Of a stretch of DNA of 64,000 nt, positions 26,801 through 38,800 are shown piece after piece; position 1 is the stretch's first letter, and the number at the start of each line of letters is the position of its first letter. The notes below the pieces were generated by a model. The model had not been told where the DNA came from. It saw nothing but the letters and a program-made list of their open reading frames with translations, and searched no databases. The position numbers and the translations under genes are program-made. This DNA is from Anadara kagoshimensis (lineage: Eukaryota > Mollusca > Bivalvia > Arcoida > Arcidae). The DNA is taken from positions 8,276,482-8,340,481 of the forward strand of contig CM037866.1 of the NCBI GenBank assembly GCA_021292105.1, written 5' to 3'.

Positions 26801-29800
26801 GAAATCTTTATTAAGTCCATGGTAAATTGCCCCTGAAACCTTCTTTAAATAAGTCAATGAATTTTTCATGGGAAATTTCCCTTGAAATCTTCTTGATATA
26901 AGTCCATGGGAAATTTCCCCTGAAACCCTCTTTATTAAGTCCATGGGAAATTGCCCCTGAAATCTTCTTTATATGAGTCAATGAATTTTTCATGGGAAAT
27001 TTACCCTGATATCTTCTTCATATTAATCCATGGTAAATTGCCCCTGAAATCTTCTTTAAATAAGTCAATGAATTTTTCATGGGAAATTTCCCCTGAAATA
27101 TTCTACATATAAAGTCATGGTAAATTGCCCCTGAAACCTTTTTTAAGTAAGCCAATGAATTTTTCATGGGAAATTTCCCTTGAAATATTCGACATATAAA
27201 TCCATGGTAAATTGCCCCTGAAACCTAATTTAAATAAGTCAATGAATTTTTCATGGGAAATTTCCCCTGAAATATTCTACATATAAGTCCATAGTAAATT
27301 GCCCCTGAAACCTTCTTTAAATAAGTCAATGAATTTTTCATGGGAAATTTACCCTGAAATATTCTACATATAAATCCATGGTAAATTGCCCCTGAAACCT
27401 TCTTTAAATAAGTCTATGAGTTTTTCATGGGAAATTTACCCTGAAATATTCTACATATAAATCCATGGTAAATTGCCCTTGAAACCTTCTTTAAATAAGT
27501 CAATGAGTTTTTCATGGGAAATTTCCCCTGAAATATTCTTGATATAATTCCATGGGAAATTTCCCCTGAAACCCTCTTTATTAAGTCCATGGAAAATTGC
27601 CCCTGAAATCTTCTTTAAATAAGTCAATGAGTTTTTCATGGGAAATTTCCCCTGAAATCTTTCTCATATAAGTCCATGGTAAATTGCCCCTGAAATCTTC
27701 TTTAAATAAGTCAATGAGTTTTTCATGGGAAATTTACCCTGAAATCTTTCTCATATAAGTCCATGGTAAATTGCCCCTGAAATCTTCTTTAAATAAGTCA
27801 ATGAGTTTTTCATGGGAAATTTCCCCTGAAATCTTTCTCATATAAGTCCATGGTAAATTGCCCCTGAAATCTTCTTTAAATAAGTCAATGAGTTTTTCAT
27901 GGGAAATTTCCCCTGAAATCTTTCTCATATAAGTCCATGGTAAATTGCCCCTGAAACCTTCTTTAAATAAGTCAATGAATTTTTCATGGGGAATTTACCC
28001 TGAAATATTCTACATATAAATCCATGGTAAATTGCCCCTGAAACCTTCTTTAAATAAGTCAATGAGTTTTTCATGGGAAATTTACCCTGAAATATTCTAC
28101 ATATAAATCCATGGTAAATTGCCCCTGAAACCTTCTTTAAATAAGTCAATGAGTTTTTCATGGGAAATTTCCCCTGAAATATTCTACATATAAATCCATG
28201 GTAAATTGCCCCTGAAAACTTCTTTAAATAAGTCAATGAGTTTTTCATGGGAAATTTATCCTGAAATATTCTACATATAAATCCATGGTAAATTGCCCCT
28301 GAAACCGTCTTTAAATAAGTCAATGAGTTTTTCATGGGAAATTTCCCCTGAAATCTTCTTCATATAAATCCATGGTAAATTGCCCCTGAAACCTTCTTTA
28401 AATAAGTCAATGAATTTTTCATGGGAAATTTCCCCTGAAATATTCTACATATAAATCCATGGTAAATTGCCCCTGAAACCTTCTTTAAATAAGTCAATGC
28501 ATTTTTTCATGGGAAATTTCCCATGAAATCTTCTTCATATAAATCCATGGTAAATTGCCCCTGAAACCTTCTTTAAATAAGTCAATGAATTTTTCATGGG
28601 GAATTTCCCCTGAAATCTTCTTCATATAAGTCCATGGTAAATTTCCCCTGACCCAAAACATCGAGTTAAATAGTAAGTATTGAGACATATGAATTTAATT
28701 TTTTATATATTTCAATACCTGGAAAAGACCCATGTAAAAAGGACAAAAAAGATTTTCCTTTTTTATTTTGGACTGCCTTATTGGTAATGATATAAGAAAT
28801 TATATAAAAATAAATCCAAATATTTTCTGGTTTACAAAATTGTACTTTCGGCTATAATTTATATTATGATTGTGATTTGGACATGGATTGGTATGTTTGT
28901 TTTTACTTTGCTTTGGGATTGTGATTTGAACATGGATTGGTATGTCTGTTTTTACTTTGCTTTTGGATTGTGATTTGGACATGGATTGGTATGTTTGTTT
29001 TTACTTTGCTTTTGGATTGTGATTTGAACATGGATTGGTATGTTTGTTTTTACTTAGCTTTGGGATTGTGATCTGAAAATGCTGAACATGGATTGGTATA
29101 TTTGTGTTTACTTTGCTTTGGGATTGAGATTTGGATTTGCATGTTTGTTTTGGGATTGTGCTCTGAACATAGATTGGTATGTTTGATTTAGATTTACAAT
29201 ATTCTGTGACAATTCAATTATTTTACCTTTGTATCAGATCCTGAGAGAAGTTTTTACCAACACCTATAACCCCCCAGCAGTCACCGGCCTTTACACATTG
29301 TATGGCTGAATTCATGTCCGAGTAATGAATCTGTCAACACAAAAATAATACATACTTGTAAAACATTGGAAAAAAAGAATGAACAATCATATTCAGTGAA
29401 ACAGGATCCCCTACCAGCAGGTTTTGGTCAAAGGGCAATAACTTTCAGGAAAATGAGCAAACCAACTCGGGTTAACTATATGTACATCTCCTATCTATGT
29501 TGATACTTTGCACCAAGTTCCATGAAATAGAGCTTGATAGTTTTAGAGAATTAGTGAAGACACGAAATTCTGATGGATTGAAGGATGGACAAGAACTCAA
29601 ATTTAATATCCCCACCTCTTTCTTTGAAAAGTGGGGGATGATAAGGTGTTACTTTACATTTATATTCAAATTCCATCCAGGGGTTTAAAATGATGTTTTG
29701 TAATGGAAGGTCAAGGACCATATACACGTACCTTCATAACATGCATAAGTTTTAATAGTCCAATAACAACACTGAAAGGTCCATTTACACTTATCTCACA

Positions 29801-32800
29801 CATGTGATCAGGAAATCTAGCTGTTTTATTGGTGCTAGATTTCACTGTCAGGGGCGTAGCTGAGCATGTTGGTAAATTACGCACTGTAAACGTGAAAAAT
29901 GCACCTTTTTCTAGGGGGTATGGGGGCATGCTTCCCCATGAAATTTTGAAAAGATACAACAAAAATGGTGTGTTTTCCATGAATTTCAACCCCTATCTGC
30001 AAATTTTTTTGACTAAACTTCAAAACGAAATTCAAATGACCACTGAATTGTACATTGATTCATATGCATAAATTGTCGTCATTATAATAGTTTCAGTTTC
30101 GAGGGTTAAATTTTGTATTGCTTTCAAGTTTTAAAATAAATCTGTCATGTGATTATTTTTAACATTTTTAAATATGATATTTGACAAAAATAACTTACAC
30201 AGGGTCGTATGTGCGTATGCTCAGCTACGCCCTTGACTGTTTTGCCCTGGTTGTGACAGATCACAAAAACAATCCCAAGTCAACAAGGGAGCATTATAAA
30301 GAAGTTCTACTGTATACTCTACCTTATTTATTGTTTCGTTGTCTAAGCTATTTATAAACAATTGTCCAAATCCTATGGTTTCGTTGTTCACTATGGCAAC
30401 CTGAAGGTCATAGGGGTCACGACCAATGCATAAACAAAACAAAATAATCTGTATGGATGGCAAGATGAACTCAAACAACAGAAACCTGTAAAATGAAAGA
30501 ATACTTTTTTCTTCGATATATATATATGATGCAAGTATTGTATACAATTCATAACAAGAAACCCATGGGCCTTTACGCTCACCTGTGACCTTGACCTTTG
30601 AACCCATAACCCTCATTAATATATCAAAATGATCATTAGGCCAATATCTACAACATTCTAACATACATTACTATACAAAATATTAATAGTTTTCAAGATA
30701 ATTAACCAATTCAGTATTCATTTGCATCTGTGACTTTGACGGTTGAACTCATGACCTTCATTCATATATCAAAATGACGATTTGGCCAATACCTACAATA
30801 TTCCAATACATATGCTTATACAAGAAGTTTATCGTTTTTTAGATAATCAACCATTTAAGTACTCGCTTGCATCTGTGACCTTGACCTCTGAGCCATGACC
30901 TTCATCTATATATCGAAATGACTGTAAGGCCGATACCTACAATATTCTAATATACATGCCTATACAAAAAGTTTATAGTTTTTGAGATACTTGCATCTTT
31001 GACCTTGACCTTTGAACTTATGACCTTTATTCATATATCAAAATGACCATTGTGCTATTACCTACAATATTCTAATATACATGCCTATATAAAAAGTTAA
31101 TAGTTTTGCAGATAATTAACTATTACGGTAATAGTTATGCATTTTTTACCTTGACCTTTGAACCCATGACCTTGATCTATGTATCAAAATGATTGTCAAC
31201 TGGCCAAGGGCTTTTTAGGGCCTTCAGGATAAATTCAGATTTTTAGGGTCAGACTAGTTTTTTATTAGGGCAAACCTCAAAAATTTAAGGACTTTTCCAG
31301 GCCTGGTCCTGTTCCAGATTTATAGTGCTAATTAAGTAATAAAATTCGGGTCTGATCTAGAATTGGCAACAGATACATACTTGAACAAGTTCATGTATTT
31401 ATTTATAGTTTTTTTTTCCCTTCTTAATTTGAAGGATTCATGTTTTTGTAATCTGTTTAGTAACCATTGGACCATGTGGACAGGTAATTGGCCTATCCAT
31501 AGGTTCGTCTAGATACAATAATCAGAGAGGGCTAGAAATGGCAGGATCTAGTCAGACTAGCACTGAACAGAACTAGATGTATGGGTGTTTCTAGGTCTTT
31601 ATAATGAACGTCCTTGGTCAACAGACATAAGTAAGGAAGTAAGCAATTAACATTTCATCGGCCACACCTTTTATGTTCTGACAATGGCTACCATCAGGGT
31701 ACCAGAGCAGCATCACAGCAACTAATGTCATTGACGTTATTAAATGGCACAATTCAGGCCGAGTTTTTATTATTTTTGTGTGTAATTTAAGCATGCAGGG
31801 CCACTGTCTGAACATTGTGGGCGTGGCCAAGGATCTGTCAATTTGTGGGCTGTAATGACTTACCCAATATTCCTTTTCATCAGTGTCAAATTTTTTACAA
31901 CTTGAGCAAAAATATTCTTTGGCGCTGGTAGACCACAGGGACATCTACATGTGTGAAGAACATGGACTGGGTGGTTATTACCTGCAATAAAATTATTAAA
32001 TATAAATTATACAAAGTTTTTGGCAGGTTTCACCGCCCCATGTAGTCCATTAAAACTAGAACGGTCTCTTAAGACCTACACCCCCCCCCCCCAACATTTT
32101 AAGTTTTCCTGCAACATTGACCTTGATTCAAGGTCATGACACACCTTTGTACAATGAAGATTACTTATGTGAAGTTTCATGAGAGTCCTCTGAAACATTG
32201 ATGAGATATGGCCAAGACAGATGGACAAACAGACATGGTGATTCCTATGTACCCTCCCTCAAACTAGTTTGAAGGGGGGATAAATATTCCTTGGCACTGG
32301 TAAACCACAGGGACATCTACATGTGTGAAGAACATGGACTGGGTGGTTATTACCTGTACAGAGATTTATCAGGGGTTTTGGGAAAAGGCCCTAAACTAAA
32401 ACTTGGGAAAAAAAATCAATTTTTGCTCATTTAGGGAAAACTTCACAAAATTTACTTTCCTTTTCATATAAAAACAACACAATTTTCTAATTGGGAATTT
32501 TCGCAGCCCATTTTAGGAAAAACTAACGTTTTTTCCATTGGGAATGAGGTCGAATTTCAGCCTTAAATAGGCCCTTGATGAATCCCTGTTGTATGTAAAA
32601 TGATATTATGTTTATGCTTATGTTGCTCTGTCTGTGGCCTACTCTTTTTGGAACTCTTACAGAGGTGTCTTTTACATGCAATGAGACACAGGACCTCAGT
32701 TTTGAGACTCATTCTTAAGACTGAAATAATATTATAATAGTTGCCCTCATGAAACAAAAATTCTGAATATTTCTGAAAACATTTAAATGTATTCCACCAA

Positions 32801-35800
32801 AAAGTAAGTACATGTAATTTTTTTTATTCCTACTTTTTTTCCTACTTTTTTTAAACCTATGTCCGACTGATTAAAATGATAAATAGTAAAACCTGTCTAT
32901 AATGGCAAACCAAGGGAACCAGTGAAAGTGATCATTATGTGCAGGTGGCCTTTATATACAGGTTTAAATAATATGAATAAAAAACAATTGGGAAACAGCT
33001 GGCCTTTATAAGCAGGTGGACTTTATATTGAAGTGGCCTTTAACGGCAGGTTGGATTATACAAAATATACTGAAAAATCTTTACATAGCACTTGGACAGC
33101 GTCACTAAGCATTTTACTCCAGTGCCCAAACAAAATTGTGAAATTTATAACCAGTGGTCTAAATCAGTCTTTATCTATTCTCTGTCCTATGACCTCTGTT
33201 CAGTTGGTAGAGTGCTTGCTTCGTATGTGGGAAGTTGTAGGTTCAAACCCCGGCTGGATTTGACCAAGACTTAGAAAAATGTAGTGATGATTCTTTCGCC
33301 CAACACTCGATATTTAGAAATGAAAGTCACACTGGTGCCCCTTGCCATGGCACATCAAAGAATCCAGCTCCCTGCATCATGTGTATATTGCGACAAGTGC
33401 AATGCAAAGAAAAAACATTCTGCAACTTCAATTATAGCTGGCGAAGTCTTAATATGAGTTAAACTTGAGACTTGAACATGACCATTGCGAAGATTAATAC
33501 ATCACAAATATTTTTTGTTATATCACGTATAGATAGTTCCCATGTGATGTCACAATGTCAACTTTACAGGTAAAGTAGCGGCCATTTTAGTAGGCATTAG
33601 AAATTGAGTCTCTTAATAATTCTTTCTAAAATAGGGTGTATAACATTTATTGTCACATTGTTGTTATGGGTGCAAAAATCTTATAAAATATACCAAATCA
33701 AAGCAAAACCATTGGCGATTTCATAAATCTAAAAACTTTATTGATATCCTGATCACTTTTTGAAAAACAATAATTTAAAAATTAACAAATCTGGTTAAAA
33801 TAGATAGATAAATGATATAGTCTGCCTAACAAAATGGCAACCAGTCTACTGAAATATTCGTCTGCTACTAGAGGTCCATGAAAACTATCTATATACATGA
33901 TATAGCATAACTCCCATTGCCATGCAAAGCCAACTGAATAAGGCCCGCCGAAAAGTTATGATTAGTTTTCACTGTGACAATAATAACATCAAAGTTTTAC
34001 CTAAGTATGAATTAATATATATACATGTTATATATATTAAAAACTTAAAAAAATAAGTTAAAATGTTTTCTAAAACTGAATTTATTATTTGTAAAACATG
34101 TTTCACCATTGTGTACGGCTCTTCTTGTTACATAATTATAAATGTATATATGTTACATATTTATATGTAACAAGAAGAACTGTACACAATGGTGAAACAT
34201 GTTTTACAAATGATCAATTTATTTGTGTTTTAGAAAACATATAATATATATATCAATTCATATTTAGGTATATATATATATATATATATAATATAATGAG
34301 GAGATACTAAATGAGGGTTTAAAAACAGAAATTCATCAGTTATCTGAAGTGCTTGAATCCCAAAATAATGCAAAAATGCAAGTCATTCCAGATCCAGAAA
34401 TATGGAGGGAGATAAATGAAATCAATCTCGAAAAAAAAGCATCAAGGAGGAAAAGCCAAATAAGGAAAACCTGGAGATAAACAAACACTAAATGTGTGAT
34501 TATGGCCCTTTAATGAACAATTAATGTAATTATCTCCCTTTAAGAATTGTGACGTCATAATAACGTTACTAAAGTAAATGCATCATATTTGCCTGAAGAT
34601 TGCTACCATAAGAACCAACACTAAATGTGTGATTATGGCCCTTAAATGAACAATTAATGTAATTACTTCCCTTTAAGAATTGTGACGTCATAATAACGTT
34701 ACTAAAGTTAATGCATCATATTCGCCTGAAGATTGCTACCATAAACATGAAAGTACTAGCAAAATATTTTTTAACTGTTTCTGTCATAATGTAATAATTA
34801 TTTAAATCATCTGTATATATAGTTTTTAATTCTTGAAGATATATATATATATATACATGTATATAAACACATACCATTATCAATAGATCCATCTGTGCAA
34901 TTATGTAGAGAATTCTCTGCTAGCAAAGGAGTTGTCTCCCCTTGATCATATGCCTGTAATGACTGCTTAAAATGAAAAAGAACATGAAAAACAGCTTCAA
35001 TAACGGTTTTAAAAATATCCAAATGACCAAAAAATATTTTAACCGAATAGTTTGCATGAGGAAGTATACCTTTAAGTTGATTTTTGAGAATCTTCATATT
35101 TTAATTTGCAGCAAATTTAGAAAGTAGTAAATTTCTGACAATATGAAAACATTGCCTACTAAGGTTACGATTTCAGCAAATTTTTCAGGGCAGTACATTA
35201 AGGTTGTCTGCTTGTCCAGTACCAGAGAGTTTAGCTGACAGACAAGTTCAGTGCATTAAGGTTGTCTGCTTGTCAAGTACCAGAGGGTTTAGCTGACAGA
35301 CAAGTGCAGTACATTAAGGTTGTCTGCTTGTCCAGTACCAGAGGGTTTAGCTGGCGGACAAGTGCAGTACATTAAGGTTGTCTGCTTGTCCAGTACCAGA
35401 GGGTTTAGCTGGGGGACAAGTGCAGTACATTAAGGTTGTCTGCTTGTCCAGTACCAGAGAGTTTAGCTGGCAGACAAGTGCAGTACATTAAGGTTGTCTG
35501 CTTGTCCAGTACCAGAGTTTAGCTGACAGACACGTTCAGTACATTAAGGTTGTCTGCTTGTCCAGTACCAGAGGGTTTAGCTGACGGACATGTTCAGTAC
35601 ATTAAGGTTGTCTGCTTGTCCAGTACCAGAGAGTTTAGCTGGGGGACAAGTGCAGTACATTAAGGTTGTCTGCTTGTCCAGTACCAGAGAGTTTAGCTGG
35701 GGGACAAGTGCAGTACATTAAGGTTGTCTGCTTGTCCAGTACCAGAGAGTTTAGCTGACAGACAAGTGCAGTACATTAAGGTTGTCTGCTTGTCCAGTAC

Positions 35801-38800
35801 CAGAGAGTTTAGCTGACAGACAAGTGCAGTACATTAAGGTTGTCTGCTTGTCCAGTACCAGAGAGTTTAGCTGGGGACAAGTGCAGTACATTAAGGTTGT
35901 CTGCTTGTCCAGTACCAGAGAGTTTAGCTGACATACAAGTTCAGTACATTAAGGTTGTCTGCTTGTCCAGTACCAGAGAGTTTAGTTGACATACAAGTTC
36001 AGTACATTAAGGTTGTCTGCTTGTCCAGTACCAGAGAGTTTAGCTGGGGACAAGTGCAGTACATTAAGGTTGTCTGCTTGTCCAGTACCAGAGAGATTAG
36101 CTGGGGGACAAGTGCAGTACATTAAGGTTGTCTGCTTGTCCAGTACCAGAGAGTTTAGCTGACAGACAAGTGCAGTACATTAAGGTTGTCTGCTTGTCCA
36201 GTACCAGAGAGTTTAGCTGACAGACAAGTGCAGTACATTAAGGTTGTCTGCTTGTCCAGTACCAGAGAGTTTAGCTGACATACAAGTTCAGTACATTAAG
36301 GTTGTCTGCTTGTCCAGTACCAGAGAGTTTAGCTGACATACAAGTTCAGTACATTAAGGTTGTCTGCTTGTCCAGTACCAGAGAGTTTAGCTGGGGACAA
36401 GTGCAGTACATTAAGGTTGTCTGCTTGTCCAGTACCAGAGAGTTTAGCTAGGGGACAAGTGCAGTACATTAAGGTTGTCTGCTTGTCCAGTACCAGAGAG
36501 TTTAGCTGACAGACAAGTGCAGTACATTAAGGTTGTCTGCTTGTCCAGTACCAGAGAGTTTAGCTGGGGACAAGTGCAGTACATTAAGGTTGTCTGCTTG
36601 TCCAGTACCAGAGAGTTTAGCTGACATACAAGTTCAGTACATTAAGGTTGTCTGCTTGTCCAGTACCAGAGAGTTTAGCTGACATACAAGTTCAGTACAT
36701 TAAGGTTGTCTGCTTGTCCAGTACCAGAGAGTTTAGCTGGGGACAAGTGCAGTACATTAAGGTTGTCTGCTTGTCCAGTACCAGAGGGTTTAGCTAGGGA
36801 CAAGTGCAGTACATTAAGGTTGTCTGCTTGTCCAGTACCAGAGAGTTTAGCTGACAGACAAGTGCAGTACATTAAGGTTGTCTGCTTGTCCAGTACCAGA
36901 GAGTTTAGCTGACAGACAAGTGCAGTACATTAAGGTTGTCTGTTTGTCCAATATCAGAGAGTTTAGCTGGGGGACAAGTTCAGTACATTAAGGTTGTTTG
37001 ATTGTCCAGTATCAGAGAGTTTAACTGACAGACAAGTTCAGTACATTAAGGTTGTCTGCTTGTCTAGTACCAGAGAGTTTAGCTGACGGACAAGTTCAGT
37101 ACATTGAAATTGAGTGCTTGGTACATTAAGGTTGTCTGCTTGTCCAGTACCAGAGGGTTTAGCTGACAGACAAGTTTAGCAGTCTTAATACTTGTCTGTC
37201 GGGACAAGTGCATTATTGCAAAAATAAAATTAAAACTTGATTATGAACCAATTTGTCCAGTTAATTGTGATTCATCGTCCAAGTAAACAAGCTCAAGGAA
37301 TGGGTATACAATAATACCTCGATTCATCGCCACCATTTGTTCAGTCAAATTTTGGCGTTATAAAGAGCTTTTGCGATAAATTGGGGGAGGCGGATAAGAA
37401 AAAACATAAACAAAATGAATTTGGGACTCCAAAATAATGTGGCCATAGGCGAGGTGGCAAAGTTATAGAGGGGCATTATAACGAGGTTTTACTGTATTTC
37501 ATGTAATTGTAATCGACAAGTAATATATCAAGACTATGTGGGGTGCTTTACCATCACTGCCAACATTGGGCATAAATGAATTTCTAAAATTGATATTCAA
37601 AGTATTTGAAGGATGATCATAGTTGATATTTTGCGATGGATTTCACAAATTTTCTTGAAAATTAAAATCTTATTCACAGTCACAGTATGTAATCAAATTT
37701 GTTTTAATTTATAAGCACATACACAGTCAGTGACTTCAGTCACATGATTAAGATATATTACAAGATTTAAAATGAAAAACAAAGTTGTACTGAAACATGT
37801 GAAATGATGTGTAAAATGAACAAGTTACTGTAAACATATTTATTTTCGTGGTGTACTAATTTTCGCTTATTTTGTGGTTGTTTGTTTTGCGCAAAAATTA
37901 ATACCAAATGAAAATTATATTATGCCTATTGTGTTAAAGTGCATATTTAAAAAAAAAATGTGAAAATTTAACAATGCGTTTATGTCTAAATTTTCTATAC
38001 AGCGAAAATAAATACACACAAAATTAAATATGTTCACAGTATCTTACAAGATTTAAAATGAAAAACAAAGTTGTACTGAAATAATGTACAAGTTGGATAA
38101 GTTATATTTTACTTTTACTTTTCCCGACAAGTCAAAAATTTGTTTCCTTGTCCAAAAGGACAAGTTGCAAAAAAAGTTAAGCGGATGTTATTACCACATA
38201 CTTTTTAAATCTGTATATTTACATTTATGGTGTTTGACTGTATTAAACTCTGCTTCACACCAACTAAAATTATAGGACTATAATTACATTTGCTAATGTG
38301 ACGTCACTCATTTCTTGCTGACACCTATGCCCGTGACGTCATTGATAGGCTGTTCCAGGAATTGGAATTGCATGTCGTACACGACAGTGTTTTAAATTTA
38401 TTTCAGGATTCAAAAACAAAAATAAGATTTTCAAAAAATGCGAAATGTAAATATAACCATTGAACTGTCTAGAAATGGCGTTTATAGTGCTATAACTTCC
38501 ATAATGCTGTGCAAAGCAAACTAGTCATACGATCCATCATTAAACTAAATATGATCATAGTGCACATGGTGATCCTTGAGATTTACACTTATTTAAGTTC
38601 ATGTGACTTTACCCAAACTATAATTTGCATGAAAATTTGTACACGCTAAAATGAATTTTATTCTGTATCTATAGGTTGACTATATTCGAAAATAATGCCA
38701 TTAAAACTTTATTTGTAACTGTAATTGATGGATCGCCGGCCATGCCCACAATGTTTCGATAAAGGCCCGGCATCCTTGAATTTACACACAAAAAGAATGA

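Larger units (their letters stand above)
23994..28779. mobile_element. Foldback-like element, 4.79 kb, about 73-bp outer TIRs and array arms
   Basis: Outer inverted repeats start AAGGCTGTCCAAAATAAAA (left) and AAGGCAGTCCAAAATAAAA (right, complemented) with only a few differences over about 73 bp. ATTG flanks both ends (23990-23993 and 28780-28783), a possible 4-bp target duplication. The left arm is a 49-bp tandem array and the right arm an 87-bp tandem array in opposite orientation; the centre (26281-26500) is unique. No transposase ORF, so non-autonomous. It sits in intron 11. Confidence 0.8.

Noticed and set aside
27925-28335. 136-codon minus-strand ORF with repeats
   Set aside because: It is a by-product of the 87-bp array (29 codons per unit); no conserved protein features.
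29711-29989. 92-codon minus-strand ORF ending before a GTACGT donor, considered as an extra transporter exon
   Set aside because: Exon 10 (phase 0 end) joins exon 11 (phase 0 start) directly and matches the family; this ORF resembles nothing in the family and overlaps MITE M3.
30324-30664. Extending exon 10 to the whole 147-codon ORF
   Set aside because: The acceptor at 30486 and splice phase to exon 9 restrict coding to 163 nt; the outer parts read through intron and the large dispersed repeat.
35180-37170. CRISPR-like array
   Set aside because: Units are contiguous without unique spacers, and the context is a eukaryotic intron; it is a satellite.
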